The notes beneath the pieces are model-generated. The model had not been told where the DNA came from. It made no database searches and worked only from the letters and a program-made list of their open reading frames with translations. From Cytobacillus sp. NCCP-133 (GTDB lineage Bacteria > Bacillota > Bacilli > Bacillales > Cytobacillaceae), in the NCBI RefSeq assembly GCF_026011715.1, contig NZ_BRVM01000006.1, positions 123,072 through 187,071 of the forward strand: DNA of 64,000 nucleotides, in the 5' to 3' direction. A program made the position numbers and the translations under genes. Positions within the stretch are counted from its first letter, which is position 1. Each line of letters starts with the position of its first letter. Positions 51,497 through 61,498 of this stretch are shown piece after piece.

Positions 51497-51530
51497 GAAG
51501 CCAGCACTTGGTGTGCTGGCTTCTTTGTGT
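51497..51530 (+). terminator. Amidase terminator
   Basis: GAAGCCAGCAC paired with GTGCTGGCTTC, followed by TTTGTGTTT. Confidence 0.9.
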
Positions 51531-51568
51531 TTGGAATTATTTTATAAGCGGTGTGGGCGTTATTTTTT

Positions 51569-51697
51569 CCCTAGCATATTTCATTATCTTTCCATAATAT
51601 TATGATTTTTTTCCAGCATATTTTCATGTTAATCATTAGATCTAGCACGTTTCAGAATTTGTCCTGCCTGTTTTAAAATTCATCTTACCTTTCACAC
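51569..51697. repeat. Array G: degenerate AGCATATTT-like units
   Basis: CTAGCATATTTC (51571), CCATAATATTAT (51592) and CCAGCATATTTT (51613) are 21 bp apart; after a longer gap CTAGCACGTTTC (51642) and weaker CCTGCCTGTTTT (51663) and CTTACCTTTCAC (51684) follow, again at 21 bp. It is much looser than arrays A to C. No gene is present in 51495-51782. Confidence 0.35.
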
Positions 51698-51782
51698 ATT
51701 TCGCCGGATGTTCATTTTATCCCTATGCCAACGAGTCTGTATGCCCATCCTCCTTTTTATGATCCAATCCTGACACAATTTT

Positions 51783-52142
51783 TTATTTTTCCCTCGCCGG
51801 TTCCAGTACGGCTTTTTGGATAACCAAGTTAACAATCGACATGATGACCGAAACGAGAATGGCGGTGCCAAACCCGGCAATTTCAAAGGAGTCTCCCATG
51901 AAACCGTCTGTAATCATTAATGTCACTGCATTGATGACGAACAGAAATAGGCCGAGCGTTAGAACCGTGACCGGCAATGTCAATATGATCAGGATTGGCT
52001 TCACAAGAATATTTAAAATCGAAAGCATGCAGCTGGCCCCGACGGCCGCACCAAACCCAGACAGGTAAAACGAATCCTTAAAGAAGCCAGCAATAGCCAT
52101 AAAAAGGACGGCATTAATCAATATACCGATAATCCATCTCAT
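51783..52142 (-). CDS. yvlD: Membrane protein YvlD (phage holin family 4 / DUF)
   Basis: A 119-aa protein with four membrane helices (about residues 3-21, 28-49, 55-76 and 88-108). The repeated pattern GFFKDSFYLSGFGAAVGAS and GFMGDSFEIAGFGTAILVS suggests two related halves. It belongs to the 'phage holin family' by name only; it is chromosomal in Bacillus and last in the yvlABCD unit, which in B. subtilis belongs to the SigW envelope-stress regulon. Confidence 0.9.
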   Translation of the reverse strand: MRWIIGILINAVLFMAIAGFFKDSFYLSGFGAAVGASCMLSILNILVKPILIILTLPVTVLTLGLFLFVINAVTLMITDGFMGDSFEIAGFGTAILVSVIMSIVNLVIQKAVLEPAREK

Positions 52143-52145
52143 CGA

Positions 52146-52340
52146 TTACAGCACCTCTTCATTCGGCAGTACAAATACCAGCAGTGCATAAATCAATGCC
52201 ATCGGAAATACCCCAGTAGTAAAAAGCAGGACGATAAAGATCACCCTTAATATCGAAGGATTTAGGCCGATTGATTTGGAAAGGCCGCCTAACACACCGG
52301 CCACTTTTCTGTTGGTTCGTGAGCGTGCAAGCTTATTCAT
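52146..52340 (-). CDS. yvlC: PspC-domain protein YvlC
   Basis: A 64-aa PspC-type membrane protein: basic N-terminus (KLARSRTNRKVAGVLGGLSK), a characteristic GLNPSILRVIF, and one or two membrane helices (about 30-58). PspC-like proteins take part in envelope-stress responses. It lies 3 bp before yvlD and 47 bp after yvlB. Confidence 0.92.
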   Translation of the reverse strand: MNKLARSRTNRKVAGVLGGLSKSIGLNPSILRVIFIVLLFTTGVFPMALIYALLVFVLPNEEVL

Positions 52341-52387
52341 AAAGCTTCCCTCCTATCGTTAAAGCGCCTCTTTCCCGAGGAAAGGGA

Positions 52388-53497
52388 TTACCAGGCTGAT
52401 GATCTTTTTAACGTAATGGCACCAGTTTTTGAATCAGCCGCCAGCTTCAGCCCGCTATCCGCTTCCTTCACAGACTTAAAGCGCATCATCTTTTGAATCA
52501 CTTCGCTCTTTTCCTCTATTACTTCAATACCCTCGATGTCTACATGAAAACTGCCCAGGTTCGTCCTAAGCTCTCCGCTGACAGCGGCAAAGTCCGGCAC
52601 AAACAGGTTTATGCTTCCCGTTGCTGCCTTCGCTTCAATGAATTCGCAAGGTTCATTTTCCGCTCTGCAAGTCACATTGCCATTAAAAGATTGAAGTTCA
52701 GCCTTCTTAAAATCTCCCTCTGCTAAAATGGCGCCGTTCAGTGTTTCAGCTTCGAGACGCTCGACACGGCTTCTTTTGATCGTAATCTGCCCATTTGCCG
52801 TTTCCGCTTCGACATATTTGCTGTTTAGATCATGAACTGTGATTTTTCCGTTAGCAGTTTTGGCCTTAAAGGTTTCCACTTGTAAGTTTTGACTTTCAAT
52901 CGGCCCATTAAACATGCGGATTTTCACATTTTCATATTTTGCTTTTGGAATGTAGATCACCGCATCGAGCTTCATCCACTTTTGCTGTGTGGAGAAGCGC
53001 AGCTTTTCTCCCTCAATGGCAAAAATGACTTCCTTTAGAAAATTCCTGCGGGCCTGATCCTGAGTTTCAACACGGTAAACTTTTGCATGGCATTCAACAC
53101 GGACATCGCTTTGATCCCACGGAACCACCTTGACTGTTCCATTGGCAACATCAATGTCCAAATCCTTTAAATAGGCATCTGCATGCTGGAAAATATGCGA
53201 GATTTCAATACTTTTGCCAAAATTGAAATCAAGGTCAAAGTCTTTCACTTTCTTTAAAGCAGAATCTACGAAATCGATCACTTTTTCTTTGGCGCTTTGA
53301 TGCTTCGAGCCAATTGGCTCTCCCTTCTTTGCTTCCTCAAATTTCACATAAGCAGAAAGCTCCTTTACCAAATCTCCCTGTTTTTGCTCCATCGTCTGCT
53401 GGGACTTTTCAAGCTGCTCCATAAGTGTCAAAGCTTCATCAACTGTCAGCTTGCCTTCCTCAACCATTTTTAATATGCGTTTCCGTTCCTCTTTCAT
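52388..53497 (-). CDS. yvlB: DUF4097 beta-helix protein YvlB
   Basis: A 369-aa cytosolic or membrane-associated protein. The N-terminus (about 1-40) is a SHOCT-like helical hairpin (RKRILKMVEEGKLTVDEAL). Residues about 90-365 form DUF4097, a repetitive beta structure (DIDVANGTVKVVPW, FKAKTANGKITVHDL, VEAETANGQITIKR, LEAETLNGAILAEG). ATG at 53497 has GAGGAGG. In Bacillus it belongs to the yvlABCD envelope-stress unit; the related LiaX protein senses antimicrobial peptides in enterococci. Confidence 0.92.
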   Translation of the reverse strand: MKEERKRILKMVEEGKLTVDEALTLMEQLEKSQQTMEQKQGDLVKELSAYVKFEEAKKGEPIGSKHQSAKEKVIDFVDSALKKVKDFDLDFNFGKSIEISHIFQHADAYLKDLDIDVANGTVKVVPWDQSDVRVECHAKVYRVETQDQARRNFLKEVIFAIEGEKLRFSTQQKWMKLDAVIYIPKAKYENVKIRMFNGPIESQNLQVETFKAKTANGKITVHDLNSKYVEAETANGQITIKRSRVERLEAETLNGAILAEGDFKKAELQSFNGNVTCRAENEPCEFIEAKAATGSINLFVPDFAAVSGELRTNLGSFHVDIEGIEVIEEKSEVIQKMMRFKSVKEADSGLKLAADSKTGAITLKRSSAW

Positions 53498-53520
53498 TTT
53501 TTGGACCCTCCTCAATATAT

Positions 53521-53835
53521 TTACTCTTCTATAAGGACTTTTACCCCTTTAATAATATTCCAGATTAAGACGATTAAACTTAGAATAATAGCGATTCCGA
53601 CACTAACCAGAAAAAACACCGGGATATCCTGCTCATTTACTGTAAACTGTGTCACTCCTGCAAACATGAAAAATGGCACAGGGACAAGCGGAATTAAATG
53701 CGATAAAAAGGCACTCTTGGAATGCCGCTTTACTTCCGGATCTCCTGAAGCAAAAAATACAATCAGCGGAAATATAAAACCTGCGAACATAATGCTGAAA
53801 TAGCTTAACGCAGATAGCACTTTTCTCGTTTCCAT
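53521..53835 (-). CDS. yvlA: DUF4870 membrane protein YvlA
   Basis: A 104-aa protein with three membrane helices (about 6-27, 42-62 and 72-95) and the DUF4870 pattern YFSIMFAGFIFPLIVFF followed by KSAFLSHLIPLV. First gene of the yvlABCD unit, 23 bp before yvlB. Function unknown. A SigW-type promoter precedes it. Confidence 0.9.
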   Translation of the reverse strand: METRKVLSALSYFSIMFAGFIFPLIVFFASGDPEVKRHSKSAFLSHLIPLVPVPFFMFAGVTQFTVNEQDIPVFFLVSVGIAIILSLIVLIWNIIKGVKVLIEE

Positions 53836-53861
53836 TGTCTTCAGCTCCTTTCCCTTTTACA

Positions 53862-53887
53862 TACGCACTTGGAGCATGCAAGGTTTC
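53862..53887 (-). promoter_or_regulatory. SigW-type ECF promoter of yvlABCD
   Basis: On the minus strand GAAAC (53887-53883), 17-bp spacer, CGTA (53865-53862). This fits the TGAAAC / CGTA consensus of SigW and relatives and lies 26 bp before yvlA. The preceding base is C instead of T. Confidence 0.8.
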
Positions 53888-54014
53888 GTTTTTCTGAATC
53901 CAAATGGCGTTTCACTTTTCTCATTCATTATAGAAAACCGCAGGGAGATTTACCTCTGTTTTTGCAAAAATACATTTGCAGGCTTAGGCTTCCATAGCCA
54001 AAAGGCGTAGATAA

Positions 54015-54081
54015 GAAAAGCGCAAGGCGCATTGCGCTAAACCGTTATCTAAGTTCAAAAGGATATAAATTCTGATATTAC
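54015..54081. repeat. Short interspersed repeat S, copy 2
   Basis: Starts GAAAAGCGCAAGGCGC, has an altered middle (ATTGCGCTAAACCG), then TATCTAAGTTCAAAAGGATA and TAAATTCTGATATTA. It abuts the poly-A tract of the terminator at 54082. Confidence 0.85.
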
Positions 54082-54110
54082 AAAAAAACCGCCTTTATGC
54101 AAAGACGGTT
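54082..54110 (-). terminator. Terminator of the coiled-coil protein gene
   Basis: AACCGTCTTT paired with AAAGGCGGTT, followed by a 7-T run on the minus strand. Confidence 0.88.
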
Positions 54111-54117
54111 CCATTTC

Positions 54118-54462
54118 TTATTTGTAGGAAGCGGACAAATCCGTTCTTGGCGCTTCCTTTCGTTTCACTTCATCAATTTTATTCACAAACATTTGGAATA
54201 CTTTTCTTTTCTCATCCAAATCTCGTATGTATTCTTTGAGTTCGTTGTACTTTTCTTCAAAAGGCTTATGATACATTTCACGGATATTATCAATAATCTC
54301 TTCGTTCACGGTGGACTGGATCACCTGCTTTGTAATTCCATATTTATAGGAATACACTTTCAGCTCTTTTTTCACATCTTCGTATTCATTATTAATCTGA
54401 TCCAATACCTCTGAAATATCCTCTTTCCATTCCTCTAATGACTTCTCCAAATAGTCCTCCAT
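54118..54462 (-). CDS. Small coiled-coil protein of unknown function
   Basis: A 114-aa, highly charged, almost wholly helical protein without signal peptide or membrane helix. Heptad-like patterns run through residues about 1-100 (EEWKEDISEVLDQINNEYED, KYNELKEYIRDLDEKRK). It starts ATG with AGGTC upstream (weak site GGGAGGTCAAA). It has its own terminator. I do not recognise the family; it looks like a conserved small Bacillaceae protein, and no function can be given. Confidence 0.7.
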   Translation of the reverse strand: MEDYLEKSLEEWKEDISEVLDQINNEYEDVKKELKVYSYKYGITKQVIQSTVNEEIIDNIREMYHKPFEEKYNELKEYIRDLDEKRKVFQMFVNKIDEVKRKEAPRTDLSASYK

Positions 54463-54643
54463 TTTGACCTCCCCATTCTGTTCCTGACTTATCTAAAAAT
54501 TCCCTTAGTTACAAGTATAACGCAGCTTGTTTACATCCTTTTTGCTGAAACATTACATTGTGTTATCAATGATGGATGCGGGGAAATGCAAATCATTGAA
54601 AACTTTTTCCATGCAAAATAGTTTTAACAAAAAACTCTAAGGA

Positions 54644-55357
54644 TTAAAAGGAATAGTCTTTCAAAATTTTATCTGCGATGAGCTCATAGCCTTTTCCATT
54701 CGGATGAAGAGAATCGGCGAAATACTGTTTTTTGTTTTTCCCTTTAAAAAGCTCATTGGTAGAAATATAGGTCATATTCTTGTCTTCCTCCGCTTTTTTT
54801 CGAATGGCTTCGTTCCAATGATCAATATATGCTTCAATTTGGTCCCCGTCGGGATAGGGATTAAAAAGTCCAAGGAGGATAATTGGCGCATCACTGTTGG
54901 CGGTTTCCAATGTTTCCAAGATCCCATTTAGCTTATCTTCATACACATCTTTGGCCTCAACGAGCTTATCATGATGGAGCGGATACAAATCACCGCCATT
55001 GCTTTTCAGTAAATCATTTGTACCGATATAGACTATAAATAGATCTGCATCGGAAAGGTCCTCTGCCACTTTCGGATTGATCATCTTTTTTAAAACATCA
55101 GCAGATTTGTAACCGTACACGCCATAATTTTTTATTTGGTAGTGTTTATCTGGATATGTATTGTTCAGCTTACTCTCAAGCCTGCCGATATAGCCCTCTT
55201 TCGTTTCATCCCCATATCCGTAGGTAAGTGAATCTCCGAATGCGACAATTGTTTTGCCGCTATCTGCCTTTTTTCCTTCCCCTAGAAAGGTAATAGAAAG
55301 GTATACTCCAAGTCCCAGCAGGAATATGCCTGTCAGAATATAGATTCCTTTTTTCAT
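54644..55357 (-). CDS. SGNH/GDSL-family lipase or esterase, membrane-anchored
   Basis: A 237-aa extracellular hydrolase. An uncleaved signal anchor or signal peptide covers residues 3-26. Block I FGDSLTYGYGDE holds the serine, block III is YIGTNDLL with the glycine and asparagine, and block V is DSLHPNGKGY with the aspartate and histidine. The substrate (lipid, acetylated wall sugar) is unknown. A weak A-rich site precedes ATG. Monocistronic. Confidence 0.9.
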   Translation of the reverse strand: MKKGIYILTGIFLLGLGVYLSITFLGEGKKADSGKTIVAFGDSLTYGYGDETKEGYIGRLESKLNNTYPDKHYQIKNYGVYGYKSADVLKKMINPKVAEDLSDADLFIVYIGTNDLLKSNGGDLYPLHHDKLVEAKDVYEDKLNGILETLETANSDAPIILLGLFNPYPDGDQIEAYIDHWNEAIRKKAEEDKNMTYISTNELFKGKNKKQYFADSLHPNGKGYELIADKILKDYSF

Positions 55358-55443
55358 CGTGTATTTTCCTTTCTTGTTGAAATTAGCGGGTGAAATATCT
55401 TATTTCCACATTGGAGATACTGTAAAATTGATAGAACGCGAAG

Positions 55444-55515
55444 TGACCGTTATATTCAAATTCTGACCGATATATTGTGTGAACTGACCGATAAAATTAA
55501 TAAATGACCCGATAA
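55444..55515. repeat. Array F: TGACCGATA units at 20-21 bp
   Basis: TGACCGTTA at 55444, TGACCGATA at 55464, TGACCGATA at 55485 and TGACCCGATA at 55505. Spacing is 20, 21 and 20 bp. AT-rich spacers. No NERD gene nearby. It lies in the 470-bp gap between the SGNH gene and uvrA. Confidence 0.75.
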
Positions 55516-55727
55516 CCTTAAATTTGGTTTCTAATTACTACTAGTGAAACTGCTTTTTTGCTAATTTTTATGGATTGCTCATTCTCTTTACCCGGTTTCC
55601 TTTTTAAATACTCTTGGAAACTATTAATTTCAGTAAGGTCTGTTTTTTAAAACTGGGGGATTATAAAAACTTTTATTCCGAACAGGCTTTCCATCCTGTT
55701 ACACGACAGCGAATGGATAAAAAAGCG

Positions 55728-55787
55728 CAAGGCGCCTGGAGCTAGACAGTTATCTAAGTTCAAAAGGATATAAATTCTGATATTATA
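55728..55787. repeat. Short interspersed repeat S, copy 3
   Basis: AAAAAGCGCAAGGCGCCTGG, AGCTAGACAG, then TATCTAAGTTCAAAAGGATA and TAAATTCTGATATTATA. It abuts the poly-A tract of the uvrA terminator. Confidence 0.87.
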
Positions 55788-55820
55788 AAAAAAAGAAGCA
55801 GTTCCCTCCGGCACTGCTTC
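55788..55820 (-). terminator. uvrA terminator
   Basis: GAAGCAGT paired with ACTGCTTC with a T-run on the minus strand, 7 bp after the uvrA stop. Confidence 0.88.
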
Positions 55821-55827
55821 CCATTTT

Positions 55828-58704
55828 TTATGCGTTTGTGACGCCTTCTTTATCTTCGATTTGCTGTTTCATTCTCAGGCGGTCTCTTTCCAGAATTGGT
55901 TTAAGGTATTTACCTGTGTAGGACTCAGCTACTTCGGCGATTTTTTCAGGGGTGCCGGCTGCAAGAATGGTGCCGCCTTTATCTCCGCCTTCCGGTCCAA
56001 GGTCAACGATATAGTCCGCAGCCTTGATGACATCGAGGTTATGTTCAATTACCAATACGGTGTCGCCATTTTCAACAAGCCGCTGAAGGACGACCAGCAA
56101 TCTTGAAATGTCATCCACGTGCAGGCCGGTTGTTGGCTCATCCAGAATATAAAGTGATCGTCCCGTTGAGCGGCGATGCAGTTCGGAGGCCAGTTTTACA
56201 CGCTGCGCTTCTCCGCCAGACAGAGTGGTTGCCGGCTGGCCCAGTGTAATGTAGCCAAGACCGACATCAAAAATCGTTTGCAGCTTGCGGCGGATTTTCG
56301 GGATATTCTCAAAGAACTCGAGTGAATTTTCAACAGTCATATCGAGAACCTCGGAAATATTCTTGCCCTTATATTTCACTTCCAGTGTCTCCCTGTTGTA
56401 CCGCTTTCCATGGCAGACTTCGCATGGTACATACACATCAGGCAGGAAGTGCATTTCAATTTTGATAATTCCGTCGCCACGGCAGGCTTCACAGCGTCCG
56501 CCTTTTACGTTAAAGCTGAAACGCCCCTTTTTGTAGCCGCGCACCTTCGCTTCGTTGGTTGATGCATAGACATCACGGATATCATCAAACACACCCGTAT
56601 AAGTAGCCGGATTGGATCGCGGTGTCCTTCCGATTGGCGATTGATCAATATCAATGACTTTATCCAAATGCTCGATGCCCTTAATTTCCCTATGTTCACC
56701 AGGCTTAGCCTTCGCTCTATTCAGCTTTTGCGCCAGGCTTTTATGAAGGATTTCATTGATTAAAGTACTTTTGCCGGAACCGGACACGCCAGTCACGGAA
56801 ATAAAGGTGCCAAGAGGGAATTTGACACTCACATTTTTCAAATTATTTTCTTTAGCTCCTTTAATTTCAATAAAGCGCCCGTCATTCTTCCGACGCTCGA
56901 TAGGGAGCGGGATGAACTTTTTCCCTGACAGGTATTGTCCAGTCAAAGAGTTAGGATCATCCATTACCTCCTGCGGCGTGCCTGCTGAAACGATTTGGCC
57001 GCCATGGACACCGGCGCCAGGGCCAACATCAATCAGGTAATCGGCAGCAACCATCGTATCCTCATCATGCTCGACAACGATCAGCGTATTGCCGATATCT
57101 CTCATATTTTTAAGTGTATCGATCAGCCGGTCATTATCACGCTGGTGGAGACCGATTGAAGGCTCGTCAAGGATATAAAGGACACCTGTCAGCCGAGACC
57201 CGATTTGGGTTGCAAGGCGGATACGCTGGGCCTCTCCGCCTGATAAGGTACCAGCCGCCCGACTCAATGTCAGATAATCAAGGCCGACATTAACCAGAAA
57301 TCCAAGCCTCTCTTTAATTTCGCGGAAAATGAGATTGGCTATCTTCATTTCTTTTTCAGAAAGAGTCAGATTCTCGAAAAAGCTAAAAGCTTCTTCAATG
57401 GAGAAAGCCGTCACATGGCCGATATGTTTCCCTGACACTAGCACTGCAAGGCTTTCTGATTTCAGGCGGTAGCCTTTACATGCAGGGCATGGATGCTGGG
57501 CCATGTACTTTTCCATTTGCTCACGGATGTAATCAGAGCTTGTTTCTTTGTAGCGGCGCTCTACGTTTCGGATGACGCCTTCAAAACGGATATTATTTTC
57601 CCTTATCTGGCCAAAATCATTTTCATAGCGAAAATAGATGTTATCTTTTCCGGACCCGTATAATACCTTGTCCAATAAGTGCTCGGGAATATCTTTAACA
57701 GCGATACCCATATCGATTCCGTAGTGATTGCAAACCGCCTCAAGCAGCTGGGGGTAGTATTGGGAGCTCGTTGGTTCCCATGGTGCAATGGCGTGCTGCT
57801 TTAGTGACAGCTCCTTATTCGGGATAACCAGGTCTACATCCACTTCAAGCTTAGAACCTAGTCCATCGCAATCCGGGCAAGCACCGAAAGGACTGTTGAA
57901 GGAGAACATTCTCGGCTCCAACTCTCCGATTGAAAATCCGCACTGCGGGCAGGCATGGGTTTCACTGAATAGCAGTTCTTCCTCACCGATTACATCGACA
58001 AGCACCTTGCCATTTCCGAGATTTAAGGCCGTTTCCAATGAATCCGCCAGACGCGGCGCGACCCCTTCTTTTACAACAATTCGGTCTATGACCACTTCAA
58101 TGGAATGCTTTTTGTTTTTCTCCAATTCAATCTCTTCACCGAGATCCATCATTTCTCCATCTACACGAACACGGACAAAGCCCTGCTTTTTAATATCCTC
58201 AAGCACTTTAGCATGGGCGCCTTTTCTGCCGGATACAAGCGGAGCCATAACCTGAAGCTTAGTTCTCTCCGGGTATTCCATAATCCTGTCGACCATTTGC
58301 TCAATGGTCTGAGAGGAGATTTCGATGCCGTGGTTTGGACATGTCGGACGCCCAACCCTTGCAAATAATAATCGCAGATAATCATAGATTTCCGTCACCG
58401 TTCCAACTGTGGAACGCGGATTCCGGCTTGTGGTTTTTTGGTCAATTGAAATCGCAGGTGACAGCCCTTCGATTGCATCCACATCAGGCTTATCCATTTG
58501 TCCAAGGAATTGGCGGGCATAAGCTGATAAAGACTCAACATATCGGCGCTGCCCCTCCGCATAAATTGTATCAAAAGCCAGTGAAGACTTTCCGGATCCG
58601 GAAAGCCCTGTCAGAACAACAAGCTGATCTCTCGGAATGGTGACATCGATATTTTTTAAATTATGGGCTCTGGCACCCTTTACGATCAGTTTATCCATCG
58701 CCAT
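55828..58704 (-). CDS. uvrA: Excinuclease ABC subunit A
   Basis: A 958-aa ABC-type ATPase that finds DNA lesions with UvrB in nucleotide excision repair. Two ATP-binding halves: Walker [13 protein letters not shown] near residue 31 and [12 protein letters not shown] near 640; signature LSGGEAQR occurs twice. Zinc cysteines are in [19 protein letters not shown], and CEACRGDG ... [10 protein letters not shown]. Length is normal. It starts 8 bp after uvrB, so they form one unit. Confidence 0.99.
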   Translation of the reverse strand: MAMDKLIVKGARAHNLKNIDVTIPRDQLVVLTGLSGSGKSSLAFDTIYAEGQRRYVESLSAYARQFLGQMDKPDVDAIEGLSPAISIDQKTTSRNPRSTVGTVTEIYDYLRLLFARVGRPTCPNHGIEISSQTIEQMVDRIMEYPERTKLQVMAPLVSGRKGAHAKVLEDIKKQGFVRVRVDGEMMDLGEEIELEKNKKHSIEVVIDRIVVKEGVAPRLADSLETALNLGNGKVLVDVIGEEELLFSETHACPQCGFSIGELEPRMFSFNSPFGACPDCDGLGSKLEVDVDLVIPNKELSLKQHAIAPWEPTSSQYYPQLLEAVCNHYGIDMGIAVKDIPEHLLDKVLYGSGKDNIYFRYENDFGQIRENNIRFEGVIRNVERRYKETSSDYIREQMEKYMAQHPCPACKGYRLKSESLAVLVSGKHIGHVTAFSIEEAFSFFENLTLSEKEMKIANLIFREIKERLGFLVNVGLDYLTLSRAAGTLSGGEAQRIRLATQIGSRLTGVLYILDEPSIGLHQRDNDRLIDTLKNMRDIGNTLIVVEHDEDTMVAADYLIDVGPGAGVHGGQIVSAGTPQEVMDDPNSLTGQYLSGKKFIPLPIERRKNDGRFIEIKGAKENNLKNVSVKFPLGTFISVTGVSGSGKSTLINEILHKSLAQKLNRAKAKPGEHREIKGIEHLDKVIDIDQSPIGRTPRSNPATYTGVFDDIRDVYASTNEAKVRGYKKGRFSFNVKGGRCEACRGDGIIKIEMHFLPDVYVPCEVCHGKRYNRETLEVKYKGKNISEVLDMTVENSLEFFENIPKIRRKLQTIFDVGLGYITLGQPATTLSGGEAQRVKLASELHRRSTGRSLYILDEPTTGLHVDDISRLLVVLQRLVENGDTVLVIEHNLDVIKAADYIVDLGPEGGDKGGTILAAGTPEKIAEVAESYTGKYLKPILERDRLRMKQQIEDKEGVTNA

Positions 58705-58711
58705 GCTTACG

Positions 58712-60691
58712 TCATCCTTCCGCTTTTAGCTCTAATAGTAAATCGCGAAGCTCGGCTGCCCTTTCGAAGTTGAGGGCTTTTGCCGCTTCCTTCATTTCCT
58801 TTTCCATATCGCCAATCAGCTTTTCACGCTCTTTTCTGTTCAGCTTGCCAAGCTTAGCTGACGGCTGGTACTCTTCCTGCTCTTCTGCCACATGAGTTGC
58901 ACGGATTGAATCGCGGATATCTTTTTGTATAGTCATTGGTGTTATGCCGTGCTTTTCATTGTATTCTTCCTGAATGGAACGGCGGCGATTTGTTTCACTT
59001 ATGGCTTTTTCCATGCTATCAGTGATCCGGTCGGCATACATAATGACATGGCCATTTGAATTACGCGCAGCCCGCCCCATCGTCTGAATAAGAGAACGCT
59101 CGGAACGAAGGAAGCCTTCTTTATCTGCATCGAGGATGGTCACAAGTGATACTTCGGGTATATCAAGACCTTCTCTTAGAAGGTTGATTCCGACTAAGAC
59201 ATCGTATTTTCCTAGACGGAGCTCGCGGATAATCTCAATCCGCTCAAGCGTTTTGACTTCTGAATGCAGATACTGGATCTTAATGCCGATTTCCTTTAAG
59301 TAATCAGTTAAGTCCTCAGACATTTTCTTCGTCAAAGTGGTTACAAGAACACGCTCGTTTTTCTGGATGCGCTCCTGGATTTCGCCAATAAGGTCATCGA
59401 TTTGCCCTTCAATTGGACGGACATCTATCGTTGGATCAAGCAATCCAGTCGGACGGATGATTTGCTCAACCATTTCCGGAGTATGTTCGAGTTCATAAGG
59501 ACCAGGTGTTGCCGAAACAAAAACAGCCTGATTCACATGCTGCTCGAATTCGGTGAAAGTCAGCGGCCGGTTATCCATAGCAGAAGGCAGACGGAAGCCA
59601 TGATCCACAAGCACCGATTTTCTTGCCTGGTCACCGTTGAACATTCCGCGGATTTGCGGCAGCGTTACGTGTGATTCGTCAATAACAATCAGAAAATCCT
59701 CCGGAAAATAATCCAGAAGGGTATACGGAGTCGATCCTGCCGGCCTAAGCGTCAGATGCCGCGAGTAGTTTTCAATACCTGAACAGAAGCCCATTTCCCT
59801 CATCATTTCAAGATCATAGCGGGTTCGCTGCTCCAGGCGCTGTGCTTCAAGCAGCTTGTCGTTCTCCCGTAATTCAGCCAGGCGTTCTTCCAATTCTTTT
59901 TCAATATTTTGGATGGCGATCCGCATTTTTTCTTCACGTGTTACGAAGTGGGAAGCCGGGAAAATGGCGACATGTTCGCGCTCTCCGATAATCTCGCCAG
60001 TGAGGGCATCCACTTCACGGATCCGGTCAATTTCATCTCCGAAAAACTCTACTCGGATACAGTGCTCATCACGTGATGCCGGGAAAATTTCAACGACATC
60101 CCCGCGAACGCGGAAAGTACCGCGCTGGAAATCAATATCGTTGCGCTCATATTGGATATCAACAAGCCTGTGGAGGAGCTGATTCCTCTCGATCTCCATA
60201 CCCGTTCTGAGAGACAGGACCATCTCCCGGTATTCTTCAGGTGAACCCAAGCCATATATACAGGAAACACTGGCGATGATGATGACATCGTTCCTCTCAA
60301 ACAAGGAAGAAGTTGCCGAATGGCGAAGCTTATCAATTTCATCATTTATGCTCGCGTCTTTTTCAATAAAAGTATCTGTAGAAGGCACATACGCCTCCGG
60401 CTGATAGTAGTCATAATAGCTGACAAAATACTCAACAGCATTGTTCGGAAAAAAGTCTTTAAACTCACTGTAAAGCTGCCCTGCAAGCGTCTTGTTATGC
60501 GCAATGACGAGCGTTGGCTTATTTACTTCTTGAATCACATTCGATATCGTGAAGGTTTTTCCTGTACCTGTCGCTCCCAGAAGGGTCTGGTGCTTTTTGC
60601 CGGATTTGATTCCTTCCACGATTTTTTTTATGGCCCTCGGCTGATCGCCCTGAGGGGAAAATTTTGAAACTAATTCAAATTGATCCTTCAC
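58712..60691 (-). CDS. uvrB: Excinuclease ABC subunit B
   Basis: A 659-aa helicase-like damage verifier. Walker A is [13 protein letters not shown]; the beta-hairpin region is [20 protein letters not shown]; helicase motifs [18 protein letters not shown] and TMGRAARN follow; the C-terminal UVR motif binds UvrC. A one-mismatch LexA box at 60847-60860 suggests SOS control. Order csbA-uvrB-uvrA matches B. subtilis. Confidence 0.99.
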   Translation of the reverse strand: MKDQFELVSKFSPQGDQPRAIKKIVEGIKSGKKHQTLLGATGTGKTFTISNVIQEVNKPTLVIAHNKTLAGQLYSEFKDFFPNNAVEYFVSYYDYYQPEAYVPSTDTFIEKDASINDEIDKLRHSATSSLFERNDVIIIASVSCIYGLGSPEEYREMVLSLRTGMEIERNQLLHRLVDIQYERNDIDFQRGTFRVRGDVVEIFPASRDEHCIRVEFFGDEIDRIREVDALTGEIIGEREHVAIFPASHFVTREEKMRIAIQNIEKELEERLAELRENDKLLEAQRLEQRTRYDLEMMREMGFCSGIENYSRHLTLRPAGSTPYTLLDYFPEDFLIVIDESHVTLPQIRGMFNGDQARKSVLVDHGFRLPSAMDNRPLTFTEFEQHVNQAVFVSATPGPYELEHTPEMVEQIIRPTGLLDPTIDVRPIEGQIDDLIGEIQERIQKNERVLVTTLTKKMSEDLTDYLKEIGIKIQYLHSEVKTLERIEIIRELRLGKYDVLVGINLLREGLDIPEVSLVTILDADKEGFLRSERSLIQTMGRAARNSNGHVIMYADRITDSMEKAISETNRRRSIQEEYNEKHGITPMTIQKDIRDSIRATHVAEEQEEYQPSAKLGKLNRKEREKLIGDMEKEMKEAAKALNFERAAELRDLLLELKAEG

Positions 60692-60846
60692 CTAAAAGCC
60701 TCCCGTTAAAGAAATACTTTTATTTATATTAAACACAAATCAGCTAATAGTGGATGAATGACGGGATGCTGCTGATTTGTCAGTTTTTTACTCAAAACTC
60801 ATATCATCATTCTACCACAAACACCATAAAACAAACCAACAATATG

Positions 60847-60860
60847 CGAACGGATATTCG
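60847..60860 (-). promoter_or_regulatory. LexA (SOS) box of uvrB-uvrA
   Basis: CGAACGGATATTCG; the Bacillus consensus is CGAAC-N4-GTTCG, so one base differs. It lies 156 bp before uvrB, next to a plausible -10 (TAGAAT) downstream on the minus strand. Confidence 0.75.
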
Positions 60861-60933
60861 TTTTTTTTATTTTTGCAGGTAAGTTATTGCTTGGGAAATA
60901 TGTTGAAAAAATGAGGGCTATGTCGAACAATAG

Positions 60934-60984
60934 TTAATCAAACGTTTGATTAAAGACAGGAAAATCAATCAAACGTTTGATTGA
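60934..60984. promoter_or_regulatory. Tandem palindromes with ATCAAACGTTTGAT core, copies 3 and 4
   Basis: TTAATCAAACGTTTGATTAA (60934-60953) and TCAATCAAACGTTTGATTGA (60965-60984) are perfect 20-bp palindromes with centres 31 bp apart. They lie between uvrB and csbA. Two operators at about three helical turns would suit cooperative binding of a repressor. Confidence 0.55.
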
Positions 60985-61042
60985 ATCCCTTTTAGAGCTT
61001 TTGCCGCGGGGACGAAAAAGCAGTTCAAAGCAGAAATAATTT

Positions 61043-61073
61043 AAAAAACCTGTCGATAAGTATGCTCGACAGG
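61043..61073 (-). terminator. csbA terminator
   Basis: CCTGTCGA paired with TCGACAGG, then a 6-T run on the minus strand. It separates csbA from uvrB-uvrA. Confidence 0.88.
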
Positions 61074-61083
61074 CTTTGCAGAA

Positions 61084-61320
61084 TTATTGTGCGCTTGGCT
61101 TCGTTTTGGGCTTCATTTTTTGTGCGTACCAAAAGCCAGCTGTAAGTGAAAATGCATCTAAAACAATTAGGAACAGTGAATTTGTGTACCCTTTATAAAC
61201 AGAAGCGGCAATAAGCCCCACTGTCAGTACCAGCCCAACAACACGATTATAGCTTACTCTCGTGAAAAGCAATACAAGCAGTCCAGGAAGGATAAGAGCT
61301 GACAAGTACTTTAACGCCAT
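61084..61320 (-). CDS. csbA: CsbA-family membrane protein
   Basis: A 78-aa protein with three membrane helices (about 3-20, 25-42 and 47-66) and a basic tail (KMKPKTKPSAQ). B. subtilis CsbA is a SigB-controlled membrane protein of unknown role, placed upstream of uvrB as here. The ATG at 61318-61320 has GAGAAGGTG at good spacing. I could not find a convincing SigB promoter. Confidence 0.9.
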   Translation of the reverse strand: MALKYLSALILPGLLVLLFTRVSYNRVVGLVLTVGLIAASVYKGYTNSLFLIVLDAFSLTAGFWYAQKMKPKTKPSAQ

Positions 61321-61460
61321 GAAAAACACCTTCTCTTGTTTTGTTCACAAAATTTCAAAGACCAATTATCTACCAATAGCATAGCTTTTCACAAAAAGAT
61401 GTACAAGTCTTTTCTTATTCATATATCTTATTGATTAGTGGTAAATTCCTTGGATCAGCA

Positions 61461-61467
61461 CATACTA
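61461..61467 (+). promoter_or_regulatory. Possible SigG -10 element before the spore protein gene
   Basis: CATACTA matches the SigG/SigF -10 consensus CATnnTA, 32 bp before the ATG. A clear -35 at 17-18 bp was not found. Confidence 0.4.
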
Positions 61468-61498
61468 AGAAAAAAGATACTCAAGGAGGCAGAAGGTT

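Noticed and set aside
51783..52142. Prophage holin gene
   Set aside because: The protein belongs to a family named after holins, but it is in the conserved chromosomal yvlABCD unit with a SigW-type promoter and no other phage genes.
61320..61440. SigB promoter for csbA
   Set aside because: No GTTT(A/T)A and GGG(A/T)A(A/T) pair at the proper spacing was visible.
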